Both the position numbers and the translations under genes were made by a program. A stretch of DNA of 48,717 nt, taken from Methylophilaceae bacterium. GTDB taxonomy: Bacteria; Pseudomonadota; Gammaproteobacteria; Burkholderiales; Methylophilaceae. Below are positions 37,527 through 46,129 of the stretch, piece by piece. Positions within the stretch are counted from its first letter, which is position 1. Each line of letters opens with the position of its first letter. The DNA is taken from NCBI GenBank assembly GCA_014378915.1, contig JACMMS010000104.1, positions 1 to 48,717 of the forward strand, read 5' to 3'. The notes beneath the pieces were generated by a model, which had not been told where the DNA came from, did no database searches, and was given only the letters and a program-made list of their open reading frames with translations.

Positions 37527-37921
37527 TGATTCTCTCCCTAATAATTAACTTAATACTTACGGGCTTTGTTGCTAGCATCAACCAGATGAATGCATAACCA
37601 AAACCTTATACGATATTGAATATTGTGACTAAAAAAATTAAACATGGAAAACAATCGTAAATAGACGAATTTTAACCACATTCTGCAAAGCGTAAATTAT
37701 TGCTTAAATAGCCCTTTTCAGCAAGATGGTATTGCTAAACAAGTGCTTATTTGATGATTAAATATATAAGAATTGATAGATTATTGACTAGTTTTCTAAC
37801 TAAGCTAAGCATTTGATGCGTTCAATACTAGCATCCACTTAAGTGAATTACACCTCTATGATAGTTGGATTAACAACGACTGTTAAAAACAATGCAGATA
37901 ACCATATTTGCATTACCTGTG
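37527..37921. other. 395-bp gap between diguanylate cyclase and tkt
   Basis: No ORF or RNA gene recognised. Near the tkt end, the minus strand has TATAAG (37605-37610) with TTTAGT 17 bp upstream, a weak candidate tkt promoter giving a leader of about 70 nt. The remainder is A/T-rich with no clear structure. Confidence 0.4.
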
Positions 37922-38908
37922 TTAAAACAGCTCAATTTCACCTTCTTTTATATTTTCCTGCAATTCACCGCTAATAATGAGCGCATCATAATTTGACACT
38001 TGATTGCGCCCATTATTTTTAGCATGGTATAAAGATACATCTGCACGATCAATTAGTTGTGCGGGGGTGTCGTAAGGTCTCACCTGCGTAAACCCAGCAC
38101 TGATATTCACATTGCCTACTTGTGGAAATGCAAACTGACTCACTTTTTCTCTAAATCGATTTAACACACGCTCCATGTCGTCTACCAATGGGCATTCAAA
38201 TACGGCAACAAACTCTTCGCCACCAAATCTAAATAGCAAATCTTTTTCTCTAAACGACTTTGTCATTAATTGTGAAAACAGCAGCAATACTTCATCACCC
38301 ATCAAATGCCCAAAGTCATCATTTACTCGCTTAAAATGATCAATATCAAAAATGGCTAAAAAATAATTTGTTTCAGCTTGGTCATTTTGTCTGTCATGCT
38401 CACTCAGCATGGCTGAAAAAACTTTCGTAATTTTGGTTTCAAAGGTTTTTCGATTGAGCAAGCCGGTGAGCGTGTCGTGATCGTTATCGTTGATGAGCGA
38501 AGTAATATTTTGATAAATCTGTATGAGCAAGCCCATCACTTCTTGCAAATTTTCCAAGTCTTTGGGAGATTCCACAGCAATAACCGCTATGGGTTTATTG
38601 CGCAAATCTTTCACAGGATAAAAGACCGTGTGATCATGCTGTTGCTGATGGGTTTCTTGTACGAGTTGAGTGTTAATACAGTTGAGTAGCGTATTTTTTA
38701 AATCGCCAGATATAACAGCATGTTGTTCTTTGCCTTTAGCAACGGTTAAGAAAGTACCTTTATACACGTCTAGTACCCTATAAAAAATAGCGGCTCTAGA
38801 TTCAATTAAATCAAAGACCGTATGAGTAAATAAGATTTCTAAAGCGGCAATATCACGCTCTTTTGTAAGTTCAATTAACTTAGCTAATGTGTTTGTGGTA
38901 GATATCAA
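37922..38908 (-). CDS. Diguanylate cyclase (GGDEF) with N-terminal GAF-like sensor
   Basis: 328 residues. The N-terminal part (about 20-135) has a GAF-like pattern (ALEILFTHTVFDLIESRAAIFYRVLD, then FYPVKDLRNKPIAVIAVES), no membrane segment, so it is a cytosolic sensor of unknown ligand. The C-terminal GGDEF domain contains DHDTLTGLLNRKTFE, IFDIDHFKRVNDDFGHLMGDEVLL and GGEEF (229-233), an intact active site, with an inhibitory I-site REKD (220-223) five residues before it. It makes c-di-GMP from 2 GTP. An upstream thioredoxin-fold gene (74 bp) lies on the same strand. Confidence 0.92.
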   Translation of the reverse strand: MISTTNTLAKLIELTKERDIAALEILFTHTVFDLIESRAAIFYRVLDVYKGTFLTVAKGKEQHAVISGDLKNTLLNCINTQLVQETHQQQHDHTVFYPVKDLRNKPIAVIAVESPKDLENLQEVMGLLIQIYQNITSLINDNDHDTLTGLLNRKTFETKITKVFSAMLSEHDRQNDQAETNYFLAIFDIDHFKRVNDDFGHLMGDEVLLLFSQLMTKSFREKDLLFRFGGEEFVAVFECPLVDDMERVLNRFREKVSQFAFPQVGNVNISAGFTQVRPYDTPAQLIDRADVSLYHAKNNGRNQVSNYDALIISGELQENIKEGEIELF

Positions 38909-38982
38909 ACCTAAAATTGACCTTTACTGATGATTATTTATTAAGGTTATATATAAAATGTATTGTATATATTAACGAGTGA

Positions 38983-39531
38983 CTACTTCCACTTAATACT
39001 GCAACCAATACTGGCAATTTGCTCATCCGGACCTTTGCCAGTCTTGGCAATTAGCTGCATCGCTCTAAATAAATCACGCGTACTTTCAACTGAAACCTCT
39101 TTACGCGATTCATCAAATCTTCCTCTGTATTGTAGTTGCAAATCAGCATTAAAACCAAAAAAATCCGGCGTACATATGGCATCAAAAGATTTTGCAATTT
39201 CTTGTGTGTAATCTAGTACGTACGGAAAGCTAAAATTAAAGTCAAGAGCCACTTTCTGCATATGTTCATAATTATCTGCTGGATAATTAATCACGTCATT
39301 AGATGCAATTGCAATGGTATTAATACCTAATACTTGCAAGGCAGCCACATCAGCCACTAAACGCGGAAGAATTGCTTGAACATAAGGACAGTGGTTACTT
39401 ATAAACACGACCAATAAGCCATGCTCACCTCGACTACTTTGCAGGTTATAGCGTTTGCCATCTACTCCCAACATATTAAAATCGGGTGCTTGCCAGCCAA
39501 AGTTACATACGGGTGGATTTAAACTTGCCAT
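38983..39531 (-). CDS. Thioredoxin-fold / AhpC-TSA family protein
   Basis: 182 residues. The core matches redoxin-type proteins: FGWQAPDFNMLGVDGKRYNLQSSRGEHGLLVVFISNHCPYVQAILPRLVADVAALQ, with the peroxidatic-type Cys in NHCPYV rather than CXXC, and a second Cys (AICTPDFFGF). The IASNDVINYPADNYEHM segment is typical of the YneN/ResA-like subgroup. It lacks a signal peptide, so it is cytosolic. Redox or peroxidase activity is likely but unproven. Confidence 0.85.
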   Translation of the reverse strand: MASLNPPVCNFGWQAPDFNMLGVDGKRYNLQSSRGEHGLLVVFISNHCPYVQAILPRLVADVAALQVLGINTIAIASNDVINYPADNYEHMQKVALDFNFSFPYVLDYTQEIAKSFDAICTPDFFGFNADLQLQYRGRFDESRKEVSVESTRDLFRAMQLIAKTGKGPDEQIASIGCSIKWK

Positions 39532-39662
39532 TGCTTTCCTTTATGCTTACATGCTCCTAGAATAAGCCTTTTGACGGTTTGATTTCATCCATTAAATGAG
39601 CGAGTGGAAAACCGTTAATTAAGATATTATCATTTATTAACTTGCTTTATACAGCCACGCTT

Positions 39663-40400
39663 ATGTCAATTTCACGCTTTTATACTCCCGAAAATCTCGA
39701 GCTAGAAATCGTTACTGCATTGCCAAGCAACGCTTCAACGCATGCCAGCCGCGTACTGCGTTTAACGGTTGGTGATCATGTAACGTTGTTTAACGGTGAC
39801 GGCTACGATTATTTATGCGAATTAATGACGGTTACAAAATCTACAGTCACGGCTAAAGTCGGCACTAAAATATTAGTTTCTAGCGAATCCCCACTCAACA
39901 TCACTTTGCTGCAAGCCATTTCTAGCGGCGATCGTATGGATAACACCATTCAAAAAGCCATTGAATTAGGCGTGAATAAAATACAACCGATTAATAGCCA
40001 GCGTAGCCTAATAAAACTTGCAGGAGAGCGCGCAGAAAAGCGAAAAGAACATTGGCAGAATGTGGTAATTTCAGCTTGTGAGCAATCAGGTCGCGCAATC
40101 GTGCCTCAAGTGCATAGTGCCATAACCCTAGCGAACTGGCTAAGCCACAATCCTCTGCAAGCAAATAGCACTCGCATCACACTATCACCTACCGCTACAC
40201 AAAATTTGCAGGATCTACTATCGCCCAATGGCGAAATTTATCTATTAATAGGAGCAGAAGGTGGCTTAACGCAAGATGAAATTCAGCTAGCAAGCACACA
40301 AGGATTTAAGCCTGTGCAATTGGGCAAGCGTATATTACGTACAGAAACCGCCGCGTTGGCAGCAGTTTCTGCTATGCAAGTTATCTGGGGAGATTTCTAA
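39663..40400 (+). CDS. rsmE: 16S rRNA (uracil-1498-N3)-methyltransferase
   Basis: 245 residues from ATG 39663 (SISRFYTPENLELEI); a TTG seven codons upstream is in frame but gives an atypical N-terminus. Methylates U1498 in the decoding region with SAM. SPOUT-fold signatures: VGDHVTLFNGDG, ITLLQAISSGDRMDNTIQKAIELGVNKIQPINSQRS, KRKEHWQNVVISACEQSGR, LLIGAEGGLTQDEI and LGKRILRTETAALAAVSAMQ. Length normal (E. coli 243). Single gene, with its stop 40 bp from the mntH stop. Confidence 0.96.
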   Translation: MSISRFYTPENLELEIVTALPSNASTHASRVLRLTVGDHVTLFNGDGYDYLCELMTVTKSTVTAKVGTKILVSSESPLNITLLQAISSGDRMDNTIQKAIELGVNKIQPINSQRSLIKLAGERAEKRKEHWQNVVISACEQSGRAIVPQVHSAITLANWLSHNPLQANSTRITLSPTATQNLQDLLSPNGEIYLLIGAEGGLTQDEIQLASTQGFKPVQLGKRILRTETAALAAVSAMQVIWGDF

Positions 40401-40440
40401 CCAATTGTTTATTACAGTTAGTTTGGTATTAGTTTATCAG

Positions 40441-41772
40441 CTAGTTAAAGAATTCAATAATCAGCCAAGCGTTGAGCGATGCAATCAGTACAAAAATAGC
40501 CCAAGCAATGATGGTTGACATCCAACCTGTTGCGAACTCCCCCATGAGTTTTTTATTGCCTGTAAGCTTTAATAACGGGTAGATGGCAAATGGTAATTGC
40601 ATACTTAATACCACTTGGCTAAGCACTAGCAACTTGCCCACAGCACCATCACCCCACACCAATATACCGAGGAGTGCGGGGACTAATGCCAACATACGCG
40701 TTATTAATCGGCGTTGCCAACAGGGTATTTTTAAATTCAAAAAACCTTCCATAATCACTTGGCCTGCTATTGTGCCTGTCAACGTTGAGCTTTGTCCTGC
40801 AGCCAGTAATGCTACGCCAAATAATATAGCGGCAAATGCAGAACCCATTACAGGTTCTAGCAAATGGTAAGCGTCTTCAATATCAGCAATACCCGTATGA
40901 CCTGTATCGTGAAAAGCAGAAGCAGCCAACATCAAAATGGCCGCATTAATGAAAAATGCTAAGCTTAACGAGACCACTGTATCAATGGTGGAAAACTTAA
41001 TGGCCTCACTCTTATCTTCTATGCGATTACTTACCACCCTAGTTTGCACAATAGATGAATGTAAGTACAAGTTATGTGGCATCACCGTTGCACCCAGTAT
41101 GCCAATCGCAAGGTATAGCGCATGCCTATTAGCCAGCACGCTTAACGATGGTTGTAAACTTTTTGCGGCTAGCACATAATCTGGCTGGACCATTACCAAT
41201 TCAATCAAAAAACATAAGCCTATTGTGACAATAAGACCAAGCACAATTGCCTCTACCTGACGAAAACCCTTGCCTTTGAGAGCTAAGACAATGAGCGTAT
41301 CAAATGCCGTAAGTAAAACACCCACCAATATGCTACAACCAAATAACAAATGAAAAGCCAATGCCGTACCTAACACTTCAGCCAAATCACACGCTATGAT
41401 GGCTAACTCAGCCATTAGCCATAAAAACTTGCCTGTACGTGGGCTATAGTGATCGCGACACAATCTGGCCAAATCTTTTCTGGTCACTATCCCTAGTTTT
41501 AGGCATAGTGTTTGCAGAAAGATGGCGATTAAACTTGAAAATAAAATCACAAACAATAAAGCATAACCGTAGCGTGAGCCTGCTTCAATATCAGTTGCCC
41601 AGTTGCCTGGATCCATATAGCCAACTGAAATCAGCAGACCAGGGCCAGCAAATTTGAGTAGCTTTTTCCAGAAAGGTAGCGCTGCTGAAATAATGACAGT
41701 ACCATTCACTTCTGAAGGGCAAAATGGCGCAGTTGCAGTACGCGGTAATTTATTTAAAAGTGCTTGAAACAT
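40441..41772 (-). CDS. mntH: NRAMP family Mn2+/divalent metal transporter
   Basis: 443 residues, about eleven membrane helices. Metal-site motifs intact: DPGNWATDIEAGSRYG (TM1 DPGN, 54-57) and TVMPHNLYLHSS (TM6 MPH). ALLAAGQSSTLTGTIAGQVIMEGFL is the conserved TM loop between 8 and 9. Proton-coupled uptake of Mn2+ (and Fe2+). The protein is somewhat longer than E. coli MntH (412) because of an N-terminal tail of about 30 residues. It is transcribed divergently from the XRE-argA gene, 198 bp apart. No clear Fur or MntR box is visible. Confidence 0.93.
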   Translation of the reverse strand: MFQALLNKLPRTATAPFCPSEVNGTVIISAALPFWKKLLKFAGPGLLISVGYMDPGNWATDIEAGSRYGYALLFVILFSSLIAIFLQTLCLKLGIVTRKDLARLCRDHYSPRTGKFLWLMAELAIIACDLAEVLGTALAFHLLFGCSILVGVLLTAFDTLIVLALKGKGFRQVEAIVLGLIVTIGLCFLIELVMVQPDYVLAAKSLQPSLSVLANRHALYLAIGILGATVMPHNLYLHSSIVQTRVVSNRIEDKSEAIKFSTIDTVVSLSLAFFINAAILMLAASAFHDTGHTGIADIEDAYHLLEPVMGSAFAAILFGVALLAAGQSSTLTGTIAGQVIMEGFLNLKIPCWQRRLITRMLALVPALLGILVWGDGAVGKLLVLSQVVLSMQLPFAIYPLLKLTGNKKLMGEFATGWMSTIIAWAIFVLIASLNAWLIIEFFN

Positions 41773-41874
41773 CTTATTTATCTATCTGAAAGTTGGAGTA
41801 AGTAATCAATTGCCATCAAAAATGTATATGATTGAATAGGTTAAATCAGCGGTAAATTTGTATTTTTATCATCA

Positions 41875-41955
41875 AAACGCTTACGACCACTTTAATAATT
41901 ATAATTAAATTGCGTTTTAAACATTTTTTCAATAAAATAATGCTTTAAACGCAAT
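41875..41955 (+). promoter_or_regulatory. argA promoter region with AAACGC half-sites
   Basis: A perfect -10 TATAAT is at 41900-41905. ATTGCGTTT (41909-41917) and its exact inverse AAACGCAAT (41947-41955) flank 29 bp that include the expected 5' end of the mRNA. A third half-site AAACGC (41875-41880) lies in the -35 region. A clear -35 hexamer is not seen. The arrangement suits binding by a homodimeric or oligomeric HTH protein, and the XRE domain encoded just downstream is the obvious candidate. Confidence 0.55.
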
Positions 41956-41970
41956 AAAATAGGATTGACT

Positions 41971-43620
41971 ATGTCGATTGGCTTAAGTATTCGCAAAAGA
42001 CGCAAATCACTCAATATCTCTTTGCAAACACTCGCATACCAAGTAGAAGCAGATAGCGGTAATTTATCGCGTATTGAACGTGGTGTGCAAGGTGTAACTG
42101 AGGTGATGCTCAGAAAAATTTGTGTCGCACTTAATTGCACCCCAGCATATTTGTATAACCAGTATGAATATAGCCAAACTATATCTACAAATATTGAATT
42201 AATCCAAAGTGGAAATTCTAGCAATCCTTTAAAAGCTCAAGAACAACTGCAAGCTTACAACGTTAAAAGCAACGCAGCTTCATTAACAAGCGCTACTACA
42301 GTAAAAGACTTTGTACACTGGTTCCGTTCTGCAACGCCTTATATACATGCGTTTGGTGGCCGCACTTTTGTGATTGCATTTGGTGGCGAGGTCGTTGATG
42401 ACAAACAATTTATTGCCCTTTCGCATGATTTAAATCTACTTGCCAGCCTAGAAGTTAGGCTAGTGTTAGTGCATGGAGCTAGGCCACAAATTGAGCAACG
42501 GCTAAAACGCGCAAAACTTACGCCTAAGTTTGTCAATGGGTTACGGGTAACAGATGACGATGCGATGGAAGCTGTAAAAGAGGCCAATGGTGTAATACGT
42601 GTAGAAATTGAAGCGTTGCTTTCTATGGGCTTAATTAACTCGCCAATGGCTGGCAGTGACATTCGTATTGCAAGCGGTAACTTTGTTACAGCAAAGCCAA
42701 TGGGTGTGCGTGATGGTGTTGATTTACACCATACAGGAGAAGTGCGTAAAGTAGATGCCGTCGGTATACAAAAACGCTTGGATGATGGTGAGCTAGTGAT
42801 GTTGTCACCACTGGGTTACTCACCTACGGGCGAAGCATTTAATTTAAGTCTAGAAGATGTTGCGGTCAGTGCTGCTATTGCGTTAGATGCTGATAAGCTG
42901 ATTTTCCTGATGGATAGTGCAGGTGTGACTAATTTACGTGGAGAATTATTACGTGAAATGACAGCAGAAAAAGCCAGTAAATTACTCAACCATGTGAATA
43001 ACAATACAGCGGGCATCATTACTGAAGATGAACGTTATTATCTGCCTGCCGCAATTCGTGCTTGTGAGCATGGTGTAGCACGCACACATCTCATCAGTCG
43101 CCATGTAGATGGTGCGATTATTCAAGAGCTATTTACCCATGATGGTATCGGCACCATGATTACTGAATTATCGCTAGAAACCATGCGCCAAGCTAATATT
43201 AGTGATGTTGGCAGTATTCTAAAACTGATAGAGCCATTAGAGAATGAAGGCTATTTAGTGCGGCGTGGGCGTGAACGCATAGAAATGGAAATCAATCACT
43301 TTTATGTGATGGAACATAACAACCGCATTATTGGCTGTGGTGCGCTTTATCCGTTTGTTGCAGAAAAACAGGCTGAATTTGCGTGCTTGGCCATCGACCC
43401 AGCTTACCGGGGCGGCGGTCGTGGTGATAGATTATTTCATTATTGCGAAGAGCAAGCCCTCGAACTCGGCTTCACCACATTATTTTGCCTAACCACACGT
43501 ACTGAACACTGGTTTTTAGAACGTGGATTTACTGAGATTAACGTTGCTAGCCTACCGACTGAAAAACAAGCCATGTACAACTACCAAAGGCAATCCAAAG
43601 TATTTAGTAAAGTGCTCTAA
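41971..43620 (+). CDS. argA: XRE helix-turn-helix fused to N-acetylglutamate synthase (ArgA)
   Basis: 549 residues from ATG 41971 (AGGA at 41961-41964). Residues 1-64 are an XRE/Cro HTH (SIRKRRKSLNISLQTLAYQVEADSGNLSRIERG). A polar linker (65-110) joins a complete ArgA: amino-acid-kinase-like domain (FVHWFRSATPYIHAFGGRTFVIAFGGE, VLVHGARPQIEQRL, FVNGLRVTDDDAM) and C-terminal GNAT domain with acetyl-CoA loop IDPAYRGGGRGDRLF. It acetylates glutamate with acetyl-CoA, the first step of arginine synthesis. Ordinary ArgA is about 440 residues, so the HTH is an addition. The linker has no in-frame ATG, GTG or TTG, so the fusion is translated whole. argB follows 96 bp later. DNA binding is inference from fold. 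Confidence 0.93.
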   Translation: MSIGLSIRKRRKSLNISLQTLAYQVEADSGNLSRIERGVQGVTEVMLRKICVALNCTPAYLYNQYEYSQTISTNIELIQSGNSSNPLKAQEQLQAYNVKSNAASLTSATTVKDFVHWFRSATPYIHAFGGRTFVIAFGGEVVDDKQFIALSHDLNLLASLEVRLVLVHGARPQIEQRLKRAKLTPKFVNGLRVTDDDAMEAVKEANGVIRVEIEALLSMGLINSPMAGSDIRIASGNFVTAKPMGVRDGVDLHHTGEVRKVDAVGIQKRLDDGELVMLSPLGYSPTGEAFNLSLEDVAVSAAIALDADKLIFLMDSAGVTNLRGELLREMTAEKASKLLNHVNNNTAGIITEDERYYLPAAIRACEHGVARTHLISRHVDGAIIQELFTHDGIGTMITELSLETMRQANISDVGSILKLIEPLENEGYLVRRGRERIEMEINHFYVMEHNNRIIGCGALYPFVAEKQAEFACLAIDPAYRGGGRGDRLFHYCEEQALELGFTTLFCLTTRTEHWFLERGFTEINVASLPTEKQAMYNYQRQSKVFSKVL

Positions 43621-43686
43621 GTTTGACCAGATATTCAGTTTAACAAGATGTGCAAGCTAGTTTTTAGTTACAATATTGAACATTAA

Positions 43687-44601
<915 letters not shown>

Positions 44602-44608
44602 CTTCTTT

Positions 44609-44627
44609 CCGCGCCATTTTCGCGCGG
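44609..44627. other. G/C-rich hairpin after argB
   Basis: CCGCGC (44609-44614) / GCGCGG (44622-44627) with loop CATTTTC. No T-tract follows, so it is a weak terminator at best; it may slow or protect the argB mRNA end. Confidence 0.45.
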
Positions 44628-44667
44628 TGATTTAAGCAGGCAATTCGCGCAGTGAATGCTCTCAAAG

Positions 44668-44765
44668 TGGGAATCCATTTAAGCATTTAACTCCGAGTAT
44701 GCCCATTATCATTCATACACAATGGAAACAAATGCAAATTGGATTCCCGCTTTTGCAGGAATAAC
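44668..44765. repeat. Degenerate second copy of the REP-like element
   Basis: GTGGGAATCCATTTAAG on the left and TTGGATTCCCGC, then GCAGGAATAAC, on the right correspond to the arms of the element at 23064-23137, with a longer, diverged middle. It lies in the argB/nucleotidase spacer. Its presence makes an upstream in-frame start for the next gene (44739) unlikely. Confidence 0.65.
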
Positions 44766-44801
44766 AAACCTAAACAATTCAGACTTTTCAGAAAATTAAT
44801 A

Positions 44802-45434
44802 ATGCCACAAAAAATCTGGATTTTTGATTTAGACGATACGCTGCACGATGCGTCATCGCATATTTTTCCTACAATGAACCATGCAATGACGCAATATATT
44901 GTAGACAATATTGGCTTAGATGAACCAGCGGCATTCGCACTCAGACAGCATTATTGGCGGGTTTATGGTGCAACGCTTAAAGGCTTAATGCGCCACCACA
45001 ACACCAATCCGCATCACTTTTTGCACCAAACACATGCGCCGTTAGACTTAAAAAATATGGTTCAAACCACCAAGGGTTTACGCCATTTTTTAACGAAATT
45101 AAATGTTAGGAAAGTGATTTTCACTAACGCACCACTTAACTATGCAGTTCGCGTTTTGGAGTTATTGGATATCGACGATTTATTTGAAATTGTCTTTAGC
45201 GTTGAATCTACAGGCTTACACCCAAAACCTTCGATACGAGGATTTAGGCGACTGTTAAGCACTTTAAAAGCTAAGCCTAGCAATTGCATTATGTTAGAAG
45301 ATAACAAAAAAGCACTCATGACAGCAAAACGCTTGGGCATTAAAACCGTGCTCATTACAAAATCAATTAAGAAGCCAAGCTATGTAGATATTAGGGTTAA
45401 CTCAGTGTTAGCACTCACTCACAAAATCATTTAG
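44802..45434 (+). CDS. HAD-superfamily pyrimidine 5'-nucleotidase
   Basis: 210 residues from ATG 44802 (PQKIWIFDLDDTLHDAS); an earlier in-frame ATG (44739) would translate repeat DNA and is rejected. HAD motif I DLDDTLHDAS (nucleophile Asp), motif II FTNAPLNYAVRVLELL, motif III around FSVESTGLHPKP and motif IV LEDNKKALMTAKRLG. Members (SdtA/PynA type) hydrolyse pyrimidine nucleoside monophosphates. This gene commonly sits between argB and slmA in betaproteobacteria, as here. Specificity is family inference. Confidence 0.88.
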   Translation: MPQKIWIFDLDDTLHDASSHIFPTMNHAMTQYIVDNIGLDEPAAFALRQHYWRVYGATLKGLMRHHNTNPHHFLHQTHAPLDLKNMVQTTKGLRHFLTKLNVRKVIFTNAPLNYAVRVLELLDIDDLFEIVFSVESTGLHPKPSIRGFRRLLSTLKAKPSNCIMLEDNKKALMTAKRLGIKTVLITKSIKKPSYVDIRVNSVLALTHKII

Positions 45435-45484
45435 AATTCTGCTAGAGTACTAAAGTCTCTCAAAATAAATAATAAGGAAATTAA

Positions 45485-46066
45485 ATGGCTGGCGAACGCA
45501 AACAACAAATTTTAGAGACGCTGGCTAAAATGCTAGAAAATCCTAAACGTGAGAAAATTACAACCGCCGCGCTTGCAGCAAAACTGGATGTCTCTGAAGC
45601 GGCCCTTTATCGCCACTTTGCGAGCAAACGCCAAATGTTTGAAGGTTTAATCGAGTTTATCGAAACCACTGTATTTGGCGTCATTAACAAAATTATGACA
45701 GACGAACCAGATGGCACAAAACAAGTAGAACTGATTGTCACTATGCTGCTTAAATTTGCCGAAAAAAACCCTGGCATGACACGCGTATTGATTGGAGATG
45801 CATTAGTAAATGAGGATGAAGCCTTACAGATGCGTGTTAATCAGCTACTAGAACGCATTGAGATAAGTTTGAAGCAAAGTCTTAAAATTGTCGTTGCAGT
45901 AACTGGCAATAAAACCATACCCGAATCACAAGCCAACCTTCTTATATGCTATGTGATTGGTCGCTGGCATCAATACGCTAAAGGTGGCTTTAAACGCAAA
46001 CCAGCAGACCTTGTTCTACAGCATCTAAGCTTAATGATGCTGCCTTTAATTAGTCGCACGTTTTAA
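45485..46066 (+). CDS. slmA: Nucleoid-occlusion factor SlmA (TetR family)
   Basis: 193 residues. N-terminal TetR HTH: GERKQQILETLAKMLENPKREKITTAALAAKLDVSEAALYRHFASKRQMFEGLIEFIE. The C-terminal domain matches SlmA, with FKRKPADLVLQHLSLM at the end. Length near E. coli SlmA (198). Blocks FtsZ-ring assembly over the nucleoid by binding chromosomal sites. RBS AAGGA is at 45475-45479. Starts 50 bp after the nucleotidase and may be part of the arg cluster transcript. Confidence 0.93.
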   Translation: MAGERKQQILETLAKMLENPKREKITTAALAAKLDVSEAALYRHFASKRQMFEGLIEFIETTVFGVINKIMTDEPDGTKQVELIVTMLLKFAEKNPGMTRVLIGDALVNEDEALQMRVNQLLERIEISLKQSLKIVVAVTGNKTIPESQANLLICYVIGRWHQYAKGGFKRKPADLVLQHLSLMMLPLISRTF

Positions 46067-46129
46067 GAAGTAGATGACTAGAAAGTTGCTATGAAACCGT
46101 AGCCTCAACCTGACAAAGGGAGATAATTC

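Noticed and set aside
37527-37921. Hidden small gene or RNA in the tkt upstream gap
   Set aside because: No ORF with homology or RBS and no stable hairpin series was seen; only a weak promoter.
41773-41970. Fur or MntR box for mntH
   Set aside because: I see no convincing GATAATGATAAT-type or MntR-type palindrome; the repeated AAACGC motif fits the argA side better.
44739-44801. Upstream extension of the nucleotidase by 21 residues
   Set aside because: It would translate a REP-like repeat; HAD motif I follows directly after ATG 44802.
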